Assembly (NCBI RefSeq): GCF_023065955.2
Contig: NW_026622863.1
Location: forward strand, 42,266,177 to 42,330,176
Direction of reading: 5' to 3'
DNA from: Ursus arctos
Lineage: Eukaryota; Chordata; Mammalia; Carnivora; Ursidae
Length of the DNA stretch: 64,000 bases
The notes beneath the pieces were generated by a model that saw only the letters and a program-made list of their open reading frames with translations, made no database searches and had not been told where the DNA came from. The translations under genes and the position numbers were made by a program. This document shows, one piece after another, positions 11,870 to 23,226 of the stretch. The stretch's first letter is position 1; every line of letters starts with the position of its first letter.

Positions 11870-13194
11870 CAGGAAGGATGTGCATCTGCACAAATGAAGA
11901 CAGGATTGAGGCATAGGCAGTCTGAGTGAAAAACCAGAACTGTGGGCCTCTGAGGACCTTACCTATCCTAGCCCCAAACACCAGTAACTCAGGAGACTAG
12001 ACCTATTTTCTGCTGTTTTCTGCTGTAAACCAAAGAGTGCTCTCTGGCAGTCTTCTGATGAAAAGGCTGGCTCTAATGTCTGCCAGTTGAGAAATTTTAC
12101 CTCTTGACTGGAGGCAAGGATTACCACACATTTCAGAAAAGTATCCCATGTACAAAGGAAGAAAAACAATTCAAGTTTTTTTGAAAAGAAATTTGATTTG
12201 GACATAAAAGACAAAAATGGACAAGAAAACTTTGAACAACTATAATTACCCTGAGAGACTGAAAATTATATTGCATCCATAAATAAGAACAGAAAGCTAT
12301 GAAGAAGGAAAAATTAGGCACAACTCAGGAACAATCCTTCCAGCAAATACAAATTCCAGGGAAAAAATCCTGAAATAGAGAAGACTGCAAAAAACCAAAA
12401 ATATAAGAAAAATTCTCAGATCTGGAGCCTACAGACTAAAAAATCTCACCTATATCTAGCATAAAAAATGTTTAAAGATCCATGCCATAAGTCATGAAAT
12501 TTCAGTACACTGGGGATGTAAATAGCATTAAGTATTTGAAATGGGAGACATAAGATTATGCATAGAGTAACAGAAAACAATTGGTATTAGATTTGACAAC
12601 ATAAGCTACCAGAAAACTTTAAAGTGATGTTTCTAAGTTTTGAATAGTGGCAAAGTGTGAGAGTGGAATTAAGACATTTCCAAACATTAAAGAACCAAGA
12701 AATGTAACACATATATCTAAAGGAAGCTGTTGGAAAAAGAACTTTAATGAAAATGAAAAGTTAACTTAATTCCAGGAAACAGTAATCCAATTCAAAACAA
12801 TGAAAGTAAGTTTCAGGACAACTGTAGAGTCCAACTGAAGCCCCAGAATGGTAGGCTGAGAGATTCTAATGGATATCTGAAAAAAAATCATCTGTGGTCA
12901 TTTAACATAAATATGGAACATTTATCTGTGGAAAATCTCTAAAAATTAAGAACAGATACAAAGAAAACTAATTAAATCTTTAATGAAAAATATCTAGAAA
13001 ATCTATTTGGTTTTGAATAAAAAATAATATACATTATTATATAAAGACCACATATTGACTTAATGAGTAATCGAGATATAACCATATCTGGATGTGGTCA
13101 AGGAGAAAGAAAAAGATGGAAGGGTTTTTTTTGTTCTAAATGAAATATTATTACGCTGAACATTTTTATTACTAAAGACATTTTTAACTACTAA
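11870..13194. other. A-rich region, nothing recognised
   Basis: AT-rich sequence without long frames, clear repeat boundaries or gene signals. It may be a very old L1 or other repeat, but no diagnostic segment is visible. Confidence 0.35.
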
Positions 13195-13211
13195 AATGAA
13201 ACTGATCTTTT

Positions 13212-13390
13212 GGGGCGCCTGGGTGGCACAGCGGCTTAGGGGCGTGATCCCAGCGTTATGGGATCGAGCCCCACATCAGGCTCCTCCACTATGAGCCTGC
13301 CTCTTCCTCTCCCACTCCCCCTGCTTGTGTTCCCTCTCTCGCTGGCTGTCTCTATCTCTGTCGAATAAATAAATAAAATCTTTAAAAAAA
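13212..13390 (+). mobile_element. Can-SINE (sense, young)
   Basis: Starts ggggcgcctgggtggcacag and ends in (TAAA)n-aaatcttt-A. A perfect 17-bp duplication aatgaaactgatctttt lies at 13195-13211 and 13391-13407. Confidence 0.96.
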
Positions 13391-13861
13391 AATGAAACTG
13401 ATCTTTTAGCTAAAAGTGTTCAAAGAAACTTGTATTATCCAAGACTAATTGAAAACATCATTGAATTCATCCAAGATTTCATCTAGGTACAGATAAAAAA
13501 ACCCAAAAAAACAAAACAAACAAACAAACAAAACCCAATCTACAGATGAATATTGCAAGTGCAGCTATAAGAGAAAATGAAGTGCCCTTCTTTTGTTTTA
13601 TGAAGTCTTATTATTTTCAACTTCTCGATTATATAGTCCTACAATCTTATCACTCAGAAATAATGAAAATCTTACCTCTTCCTTTCCAATATTTTCTTAC
13701 CTACAATTATTTTACTCACTTAAATGCCATAGCACCACATTCTTGAGGGCACATTTAATGGCCAAGATTCTGACCATCAAAATCCCAACACCAAGTAACA
13801 TAGTGATCCATACTGGGGAGGAAAAGTTTTCCTTTGCCCTACAAGATTCTTCTGGTTGGTC

Positions 13862-15062
13862 TAAGAATTAAATTGACATGAGACAGATTAACAGGAGATA
13901 TATAAAAGTTTAATAACATGTATACTTCCTGTATACAAGGGAGGGACCTAGGAAAACCCCCAAATGGCCAACGCCATCACCTTAATTACCATCTTCAGCT
14001 AAACACAAAAGAAGATGCTGGGGTGGAGAGTCAGTTATGGAAGGTTACCGGGAAAAGCGTAATAAACAAGGATAAGGTTGTTATGTAGATTTAAGTCCAT
14101 GCCTTCTCCACTGAAAACATTCTAGAAATTTAGGTTCCCTCTTCTTGGTACAGTGAGGGAAACACCCTTACAAATGGAGATTTCCCTTATAAATGTAAAA
14201 ATTTTTTTTAAGATTTTATTTATTTATTTGAGAGAGAGAGAGAGCACAAGTAGGGTGAGGGTCAGAGGGAGAAGCAGACTCTCTGCTGAGCAGGGAGCCC
14301 AATGTGGGACTCAATCCCGGGATCATGTCCTGAGCCGAAGGCAGATGCTTAACAACTGAGCCACCCGGCATCCTAAATGTAAATGTTTCTTGCAAAAAAT
14401 AACTTCTACTCAGTTTCAGAGCTTCTCCTGTGTTTGCAGTTTCTTAAAAATAATCAGCCTGAAATAATCCTTATGCTAAAGAGACACATTTTGGGTGGCA
14501 AATTCTGCTCCCCTACACACCACAAACCTAATACCCATGGAAATTAAGAAGCAGAAGTGCAGGCCTATCAAAACCATGCCAGAAATAACACATAACAGGG
14601 CTATAGGAGAGAAAAATTTTTTACCTTGACCCATTTTGGGTTTTCAGCTGGGGCTCTGTAACAAAAGACAGATTAACAGGAGACAATTTATTAACATGTG
14701 TGCACATGTCATATGGGAGAAAACAAGAGTAACTCAAAAGTGGTGGCTTAGCATTCAACAAATAATAAGTTTGTAGAGAACGGATAAATTAAAGCAGTTT
14801 TAGGCTCCCAAGTGTGGCAATCTGTGAAAGTAAACTAATGGAGTAAGGTTTATTTGCAGATTCCTTTGGTGCCATCTATGGGCTAAGAGTCTAGAGTTAT
14901 GTCCAATAAAGAAGAATGTACACCCTGCCTTTAGGCAGAAATGGGGGAGGGCAGAGAGAACTTTTCCTAACTTTCATGCTTATAAATTGCCTCCAGTTCA
15001 AAATAATTTTTATGTCAAAAAGGTATATATTGGGGTGACATAGTCTGGTTTCTTTCACCACC
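13862..15062. repeat. Two related LTR-like repeats in direct orientation
   Basis: Copies at about 13870-14520 and 14640-15062 share agacagattaacaggaga near their starts, and toward their ends a run (caaaataatttttatg versus aaataatccttatgct, then tggggtgacatagtctgg versus gggtggcaaattctgc). This suggests a diverged LTR family or an old tandem duplication. A Can-SINE splits the first copy at 14200-14373. Confidence 0.55.
14200..14373 (-). mobile_element. Can-SINE
   Basis: Antisense copy flanked by taaatgtaaa at 14190-14199 and 14374-14383; the right end is decayed (ccacccggcatcc). Confidence 0.92.
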
Positions 15063-15749
15063 TTCAACGATACACACAGTCTGAGGCACTTCACAGTTAT
15101 AAAAGAAACAGGCCCCAAATGGAGTCACTTACCCCAGAGAGCAAACCAATATTAACAATTCTAATTAATTAGCAATTGCAGTTTCAACCACTCCCAGAAA
15201 TGTGACCTTTGAACAGTCCATCTGAAATTTCCTGAGCAGCACTGGAAAGGTAATCTGCGAAATAAGACTCCTGCCTATTCCCTTCCCTCAAAAAGATGAC
15301 CGGGCCTATAACAACCCTTTCTTTTGCTAATAATTTCCTTGCCCCACCGACCTGCCTCTAAAACCTTCCATTCTGTAAAACTCCTGGGAATGTCTATTTA
15401 TTACTAGGGATGCTGCCCAACTCATGAATAGTTAAATAAGGCCAATGAGATCTTCCAATTTACTCCCTTGACTTTCATTTTTTAATGCCACAAACCACAG
15501 TGAGACTTCAGAGATCCCTAAACCTAGCATCATAGTAAGGCATAATCACGCACAGTGTTCTCTGTGGTGCCTTCCCAGTCCTGCGTCCAAAGAATGAGGG
15601 GAAACAGCTCCAAGCAGGAAAAAACACAACCCGGTCTTAGATCACACACTCAGGCTCTCGAGGCACCACGCCAGTACCTCAGGAAACGCCACGTGAACCA
15701 TGAGCAGGGCACTGGTATCAGTCAGGATCATCGCTTCAAGCCTAAATAA
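15063..15749. other. Promoter-upstream region, nothing recognised
   Basis: No gene or named repeat. Composition rises in GC toward the CpG island. Parts at 15190-15470 look like an old LTR or similar repeat, but I cannot place them. Confidence 0.3.
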
Positions 15750-16760
15750 AGATTTGGACAGTCCCCAAGCCGAGCGCGGGCTCCAACCTCTTTTAGGACG
15801 CCCCTTACCCTTCGCGCTACCCGCAGCCCCCAGCGGTTGTAGCTCCGAGAGCTTCCCCCACCTCAGGAGAGCCCAGGGTTCGCCCCCCTACCCACTCCCG
15901 CGCCTGCGTACTCTGGACAGAAACGGCAACTCCCCGGAGCCTCAAGGCTTGGCACTTGAGGGCGGTGTTCGCGGCTCAGTGGGGGGCGGAGCCAAGAGCC
16001 AAAAGAAAAAAGCCAGACTACAGCTTTTGTGATTTTGGACTACAGTTCCAACAGGGGAGCAGGCTCGGTTTATCCTCGGTAGCACCGGTCTCTCACAGGG
16101 TTGAAAAGCCCCGGCCCTACCGGAACTCTGCTTCTCCACTCGGTCGGCCAGCTGAGGATCGGGCCCCATTCTCCCCAGCCAGCCCTTCCTGAGGAACCGA
16201 GGCACTTGCCCCCGCCCCCTGCGCGCTTGCGCACTGAGCCGCGATAGGCGCTCTGGAAGCCCGCAGACTTGAGGGCTGGGTGGTCCTCAGAGCCCGTCGC
16301 GGCCGTAATGCGTGGAGCCAGGCTCTGTTGTGGCCGCTGCTTTTCTGAAGGAAACGAGTACGGGAAGGGCCAGATTCTGTGGACCGGACCGGGAGTCGGT
16401 CCTGGGGCTTCGGCCTACGGGGCGATTCCTCCCGAGTGAGGAGACCCGGACGAGGTGGGTTTAAACTCGTGGGGCAATAAAGGCGCCGGGCCGGGTTTGT
16501 GGGCGCGGCCTGTTCTGCAATGTGAGACCCTGCGGTCCCACGCTCCTCGGTCTTCTCCTCAACCACCTAGGCCTGGCCGTAGGGGGCAGTCGGAGGTGGA
16601 GCCCCAGAATAAAGGTCCCCTGCAGAACGCTGGAGATTCAGGGCTGGCCTCTGAGGGCTGGAGGACCCGCTCGACGGAAGAAGTCGCCGTGGGCCGTCCC
16701 ACGGGGTGAGCAGTAGCGATGTCCGAACTACAGTGTACCCAGAGCTGCGAACCTGGACAC
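15750..16760 (+). promoter_or_regulatory. CpG island and promoter of the ZFP30 gene
   Basis: This is a sharply GC- and CpG-rich kilobase in otherwise AT-rich DNA. It contains GC boxes (ggggggcgga at 15981, cccgcccc at 16211) and an NRF1-like tgcgcgcttgcgca at 16220. Two actaca-type motifs near 16015 and 16038 resemble part of the ZNF143/Staf site. There is no obvious TATA box. It lies upstream of, and in the right orientation for, the zinc-finger exons, as is usual for KRAB-ZNF genes. Transcription could also run divergently, but no minus-strand gene is visible. Confidence 0.75.
16290..16454 (+). other. ZFP30: Probable 5' non-coding exon 1 of ZFP30
   Basis: GC-rich sequence ending gacccggacgag followed by gtgggt at 16455, a good splice donor of the form common at the end of KRAB-ZNF first exons. 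The upstream boundary (transcription start) is a guess between about 16230 and 16330. The coding ATG is about 17.6 kb downstream, so this exon would be entirely untranslated and intron 1 holds the large L1 block. Confidence 0.5.
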
Positions 16761-17445
16761 GGGTGACCGCAAACCTTTTCTCGTTTGCCTCTCGTTTCCG
16801 TTTGTGCTTGCCTGTGATGGTTAGAGAGGGTCACGGGGCATGGAGGGTGGTTTCTAACCGATCAAGAAAAGTCTGGGGTGTAATGAACAATGTTTGTTTC
16901 CCCCCCCCACCCGGCCAGTCTCCAGAGAAGGCCTTTGAAGTGAAAAGAATCGCTGCCGCGCCTCGGAAAGCCAGATTCTGCGTGAGTTTGTGCTGCTTCT
17001 TTGTTTCCGTGAAATGCATTTGATTTTCAGAACACTGGGCTTCTTGATTTTCTTCCCTTGCAGTGTGATGCTTAAGAATGGTCTATTCATTGATTTGGGC
17101 CTTAAGATTTCCCTACGTAGTTAACGGCAGAGGACCTAATTAATAGGTAACACTCTCTGGTGTCCATTTAATGCAGTTCTACTGTTAGTTAACCGTATGC
17201 TGTATATTCAAGTGCTTTGTGAGCACTTTTCTTAACGATTCTGATTATGGAAATACCCCTTTTGGAAGTCAATGTTCATGCTTTGTTTTCGACTGTGGTT
17301 TGTTAAGGAGTAGTTTAGGGTTGTTTAGATACCTTCAATGATTCCAGAATAGGGATGAGGGTTTTTTCCCAGGGGACTCCATGATTGGAAATTTTTGGTA
17401 CCAGCCAGATGTGGTTAGAGGTTTGGTAGCGTGAGTTTGTTTTGC
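16761..17445. other. Start of ZFP30 intron 1
   Basis: GC content falls away from the CpG island. Short frames only and no repeat recognised. A run of nine C at about 16901-16909 precedes accc. Confidence 0.4.
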
Positions 17446-17696
17446 TTTATTTTTGACAAATACAAAATGATATGTACTTAAGGTGTACAACATTATGTTT
17501 GGGTATATGTATACATGGTGGAATGGAATGATTACCACAGTCAGACTAATTAACATCCATCACCTCATAGTTACTTTTGTGTGTGGTGAGAAAACTTAAG
17601 ATCTACTCTCTTAGCAAATTTCAAGTATATAATAAAGTAACCGTGCTGTACATTAGGTCTTAAGAACTTACTCATCTTATGACTGAAACTTGTACC
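17446..17696 (+). mobile_element. Old L1 3'UTR-like fragment
   Basis: Contains the common old-L1 order cttaaggtgtacaacattat, attaacatccatcacctcat, cttaagatctactctcttag and caagtatataataaagt. A related stretch lies at about 10790-10900. Orientation is not certain. Confidence 0.55.
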
Positions 17697-17719
17697 ATTA
17701 GTTTGTTTGGGGTATGTTT

Positions 17720-17918
17720 GTTTTTTTTTTAAGATTTTATATATTTATTCCATAGAGATAGAGACAGCCAGCGAGAGAGGGAACACAAGCAGGGGGAGTA
17801 GGAGAGGAAGAAGCAGGCTCCCAGTAGAGGAGCCTGACGTGGGGCTCGATCCCAGAACGCCGGGATCACGCCCTGAGCCGAAGGCAGACGCTTAACCGCT
17901 GTGCCACCAAGGCGCCCC
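17720..17918 (-). mobile_element. Can-SINE beside the L1 block
   Basis: Antisense copy with an unusually long, perfect 23-bp duplication (17697-17719 and 17920-17942, ending tggggtatgttt). The right copy overlaps the 15-bp L1 target repeat, so the two insertions used the same site. Confidence 0.95.
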
Positions 17919-18306
17919 TATTAGTTTGTTTGGGGTATGTTTTTGTTTTTTGTTTTTGTTTTTTTTGTGTGTGGTTTTATTTATTTTTATTTTTTTTTAA
18001 AGATTTTATTTATTTATTTATTTTTTAATTAATGAATTTTTTATTATATTATGTTAGTCACCATACAGTACATCCCCAGTTTCCGATGTAAAGCTCGATT
18101 CATTAGTTGCGTATAACACCCAGTGCACCATGCAATACGTGCCCTCCTTACTACCCATCACCAGTCTATCCCATTCCCCTACCCCCCTCCCCTCTGAAGC
18201 CCTCAGTTTGTTTCTCATAGTCCATTAGTCTCTCATGTTTCATTCCCCCCTTCTGATTACCTCCCCTTTCTTTATCCCTTTCTTCCCCTACCGATCTTCC
18301 TAGTAC

Positions 18307-21300
18307 TTATGTTCCATAGATGAGAGAAATCATATGATAATTGTCTTTCTCTGCTAGACGTATTTCACTTAGCATTATCTCCTCCAGTGCCGTCCATGTT
18401 GCAGCAAATGTTGAGAATTCGTTCTTTCTGATAGCTGAGTAATATTCCATTGTATATATGGACCACATCTTCTTAATCCAGTCATCTGTTGAAGGGCATC
18501 TCGGCTCCTTCCACGATTTAGCTATTGTGGACATTGCTGCTATGAACATTGGGGTGCATATGGCCCTTCTCTTCACTACATCTGTATCTTTGGGGTAAAC
18601 ACCCAGTAGCGCAATGGCTGGATCATAGGGTAGCGCAATTTTTAACTTTTAAGGGACCTCCACACTGTTTTCCAGAGTGGCTGTACCAACTTGCATTCCC
18701 ACCAACAGTGTAGGAGGGATCCCCTTTCTCCACATCCTCTCCAACAATTGTTTCTTGCCTTGTCTATTTTTGCCATTCTAACTGGCGTAAGGTGGTATCT
18801 CAATGTGGTTTTGATTTGAATTTCCCTGATGGCTAATGATTTTGAACATTTTTTCATGTGTCTGTTAGCCATTTGTATGTCTTCATTGGAAAGGTGTGTG
18901 TTCATATCTTCTGCCCATTTTTTGATTTGTTTATTTGTTTCTCGTGTATTGAGTTTGAGAAGTTCTTTGTAGATCTTGGATACCAGTCCTTTATCTGTAG
19001 TGTCATTTGCAAATATCTTCTCCCATTCCGTAGGCAGCCTCTTACTTTTTTTGACTGTTTCCTTGGCTGTGCAGAAGCTTTTTATTTTGATGAAGCCCCA
19101 CAAGTTCATTTTATCTTTTGTTTCTCTTGCCTTTGGGGATGTGTCATGAAAAATGTTGCTTTGGCCGATGTTATAGAGGTTGCTGCCTATGTTCTCCTCT
19201 AGAATTTTGATGGATTCCTGTCTCACATCGAGGTCTTTCATCCATTTGGAGTTTATTTTTGTGTATGGTGTGAGATAGTGGTCAAGTTTCATTCTTTTGC
19301 ATGTAGCTGTCCAATTTTCCCAGCACCATTTATTGAAGAGACTGTCTTTTTTCCACTGGATGTTTTTTCCTGCTTTATCAAAGATTAGTTGCCCAAGGAG
19401 CTGAGGGTCCATTTCTGGGCTCTCTATTCTGTTCCATTGGTCTATGTGTCTGTTTTTGTGCCAGTACCATGCTGTCTTTGTGATCACAGCTTTGTAGTAC
19501 AGCTCGAAATCCGGCATTGTGATGCCCCCAGCTTTGTTTTTCCTTTTCAACAGTTCCTTGGAGATTCGGGGCCTTTTCTGGTTCCATACCAATTTAAGGA
19601 CTATTTGTTCCTGTTCTTTGAAAAATGTCCTCGGTATTTTGATCGGGATAGCATTGAAAGTGTAGATTGCTCTGGGTAGCATGGACATTTTAACTATGTT
19701 AATTCTTCCGATCCATGAGCATGGAATATCTTTCCATCTTTTTATGTCTTCCTCAATGTCTTTCAAGAGTGATTTATAGTTTCTAGAATATAGGTCCTTT
19801 ACGTCTCTGGTTAAGTTAATTCCAAGGTAACGTATGGTTTTTGGTGCTATTGTAAATGGGATGGATTCCCTAATTTCTCTTTCTTCAGTCTCGTTATTCG
19901 TGTCTAGAAATGCAACTGATTTCTGAGTATTGATTTTGTATCCCGCCACATTACTGAATTGCTCTATAACTTCTAATAGCTTGGGAGTGGCTTCTTTTGG
20001 GTTTTCCATATACAGTATCATGTCATCTGCGAAGAGAGACAGTTTAACTTCTTCTCTGCCGATTTGAATACCTTTTATCCCTTTTTGTTGTCTGATTGCT
20101 GTTGCAAGGACTTCTAGTACTATGTTGAATAATAGTGGCGAGAGTGGGCATCCTTGTCGAGTTCCTGATCTTAAGGGAAAGGCTTCCAGCTTTTCCCCAT
20201 TGAGAATAATATTTGCAGTAGGCTTTTCATAGATGGCTTTTATGAGATTGAGAAATGTACCTTCTATTCCTACACTCTGAAGGGTTTTAATCAGGAAAGG
20301 GTGCTGTATTTTGTTAAATGCTTTTTCTGCATCCATTGAGAGGATCATATGGTTCCTGAGTCTTTTCTTGTTGATATGATGTATCACGCTGATCGATTTA
20401 CGAATGTTGAACCACGCTTGCATCCCAGGTATGAATCCCACTTGGTCATGATGGATAATCCTTTTAATGTACTGTTGGATTCTATTAGCAAGTATCTTGT
20501 TGAGGATTTTGGCGTCCATATTCATTAGGGAAATCGGTCTGTAATTCTCCTTTTTGAGGGGGTCTTTGCCTGGTTTGGGGATCAAGGTAATATTGGCCTC
20601 ATAGAATGAGTTGTTAGCTTTCCTTCTGTTTCTATTTTTTGAAATAGCTTTAGGAGAATAGTATTATTTCTTCTTTGAATGTTTGGTAGAATTCCCCAGG
20701 AAAACCGTCTGGGCCTGGTGTTTTGTTATTTGGAAGGTTGTTTATCACTGACTCAACCTCTTCATAATTCATTGGCCTGTTTAAGAAATCAATTTCTTCC
20801 TGTTTCAATCTTGGTAGTTTATAGGTTTCCAGGAAGGCCTCCATCTCTTCCAGATTGCTTAGTTTTTTGGCATATAGCTGTTGATAATAGTTTCTAAAAT
20901 TCCTTCCAATTTCATTGGTGTTGGTCATGACCTCTCCTTTTTCATTCATTATTTTAATAATTTGGGTCCTTTCTCTTTTCTCTTGGATAAGTCTTGCCAG
21001 TGGTCTGTCAATTTTATTGATTCTCTCAAAGAACCAGCTTCTAGTCCTGTTGATTTGCTCTACTGTGCTTCTGATTTCTAATTCATTGATTTCTGCTCTC
21101 ATCTTGGTCAACTGTTTCCTTGTGAGTGGATTAGGCCTGTCCCTCTGTTGCTGTTCCAGCTTCTTGAGGTGAGAATATAAAAACTGCATTTTAGATTTTT
21201 CTATTCTTTTGAGTGAGGCTTGGATGGCTATGTATTTCCCCCTTAGGACTGCCTTTGCAGTATCCCATAGGTTTTGGACCGTTGTGTTTTCATTCTCGTT

Positions 21301-22126
21301 GGTCTCCATAAATTGTTTAATTTGATTTTTGATTTCCTGGTTTATCGAGTCATTCCTGAGCAGGAAGGTTCTTAGTCTCCAAGTGTTTGAGTTTCTTCCA
21401 AATTTTTCCTTGTGGTTGAGTTCCAATTTCAGAGCGTTGTGGTCTGAGAATATGCAGGGGATAATTTCAATCTTTTGGTATCGGTTGAGACCTGTTTTGT
21501 GTCCCAGAACATGGTCTATTCTTGAGAATGTTCCGTGGGCATTAGAATAGAATGAGTATTCTTTGGTTCTGGGGTGTAGTGTTCTCTATATATCTATGAG
21601 GTCCAACTCGTCGAGTATGGCATTCAAAGCCTTTGATTCTTTGCTTAGTCTTTGCCAGGGTGTTCTGTCTATTTCTGATAGTGGAGTGTTGAGGTCCCCT
21701 ACTATTAATGTATTTTTATCTATATGTCTCTTTATTGTGGTTAAGAGTTGGCTTGTGTATCTTGCTGCTCCCCTGTTGGGGGCATATATATTTATAATTG
21801 TCATATCCACTTGTTGAATACTTCCCTTAAGAATAATATAGTGCCCTTCTGCATCTCTAACTATAGTCTCTAATTTAAAATCCAATCTATCTGATATGAG
21901 AATTGCTACCCCAGCTTTCTTTTGAGGTCCATTGGCGTGAAAGATGGTACTCCATCCCCTTACTCTCAGTCTGAATGCATCTTTGGGTTCGAAATGAGTC
22001 TCTTGTAGACAGCAAATGGATGGGTCATGTCTTTTTATCCAATCTGCACCCTGTGGCGAATATGGGAGCGTTTAAACCATTTACATTGACACTAAGAACT
22101 GAGAGATAGAATTTTAATGATGCCAT
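18307..22126 (-). pseudogene. L1 ORF2 relic (endonuclease/reverse transcriptase), inner copy
   Basis: The start ATG aligns with that of the neighbouring copy (27027). Open segments are 21586-21885 (endonuclease part, NIYAPN visible), 20650-21426, 18642-20585 (reverse transcriptase with the FADD catalytic motif near residue 190, plus the Cys-rich C-terminal region) and 18307-18576. Breaks between them are frameshifts or stops, so a single full-length protein is not encoded. The 647-residue RT segment is the longest open frame in the window. Confidence 0.85.
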
Positions 22127-22198
22127 GTTGCCAGTAAAATTTTTGTTTGTATAGGTTGTGACTTTCTGTTCTGTATCAGTCTTGGGGCCTTTTTACCT

Positions 22199-22874
22199 TT
22201 ATAGAACCCCCCTTAATATCTCCTGTAGGGCTGGTTTCGTGGTTACGAAATTGGTTAATGACTGGCGATTCTGGAATGTCTTTATTTCTCCATCAATTCT
22301 GAATGACAGCCTTGCTGGATAAAGGATCCTTGGCTGCATGTTTTTCTCTGAAAGAGCTTTAAAAATGCCCCCCCAAGCCTTTCTCAAATTCCAGGTCTGT
22401 GTAGACAGGTCTGACGTAATTCTGATGCCGTTGCCTTGGTACGTGAGAAATTTCTTTGCCCTGGCCGCTTTCAATACTCTATCCTTGGATCTAATATTTG
22501 CAAAATGCACTATGACGTGACGTGGCGTAGGTTTGTCGTGGTTGAGCTTGGGGAGGGGTCCTCTCTGCCTCTTGGACACGAATTTTTGTTTCCCTTGCTA
22601 GATTAGGGAAGTTTTCAGCTACAATTTGTTCAAATATCTCTTCTAGACTTCTGTTTTTCTCCACCCCCTCGGGGATGCCGATGATTCTGACATTGAAACG
22701 TTTCTTTGAGTCAGTAATCTCCCATAACCTACATTCGTGGGCGTGGATTTTTTTAACACCAGGTTCTATTTTCGTTTTTTCCTCTATTAACCCATCCTCC
22801 AATTCACTAATACGTTCCTCTGCTTCTGTGACCCTGCCTGTCAGAGCCTCTAGTTTTGCCTGCATTTGGCTCAT
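22199..22874 (-). pseudogene. L1 ORF1 relic, inner copy (N-terminally truncated)
   Basis: Two overlapping frames, 22491-22874 and 22199-22579, cover the end of the coiled coil, the RNA-recognition-like domain and the C-terminal domain of L1 ORF1p. A frameshift near 22550, in the segment before TPRHVIVHF, separates them. The N-terminus is missing because the element is 5'-truncated. Confidence 0.85.
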
Positions 22875-22904
22875 AGAATTTTTAATTTCTTTTTTTTTCT
22901 TATT

Positions 22905-22935
<31 letters not shown>

Positions 22936-23226
22936 TTTTTATTTTTTTATAATGATTTTTTATTATATTATGTTAGTCACCATACAGTACATCCCCGGTT
23001 TTCGATGTAAGGCTCGATGATTCATTAGTTGTGTATAACACCCAGTGCACCATGCAATATGTGCCCTCCTTACTACCCATCATCGGCCTATCCCATTCCC
23101 CCACCACCCTCCCCTCTGTAGCCCTCAGTTTGTTTCTCATAGTCCATAGTCTCTCATGTTTCATTCCCCCTTCTGATTACCCCCCCTTTCTTTAACCCTT
23201 TCTTCCCCTACTGATCATTCTAGTTC

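Larger units (their letters stand above)
18023..22890 (-). mobile_element. 5'-truncated young L1 (inner copy)
   Basis: On the minus strand this runs from part-way through ORF1 (22874) through ORF2 to the 3' end (tatggtgactaacataat signature near 18050-18070). Its 5' truncation point falls at an A-rich stretch (gaaattaaaaattctatg) that merges with the outer element's poly(A), consistent with microhomology-assisted 5' joining. Most of ORF2 is open (about 18642-20585), but frameshifts break it elsewhere. Confidence 0.85.

Noticed and set aside
15555..17023. Overlapping open frames of 60-149 codons in the CpG island
   Set aside because: GC-rich promoter DNA with few stops; no domains, and the frames on the two strands overlap. 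Better explained as promoter and untranslated first exon.
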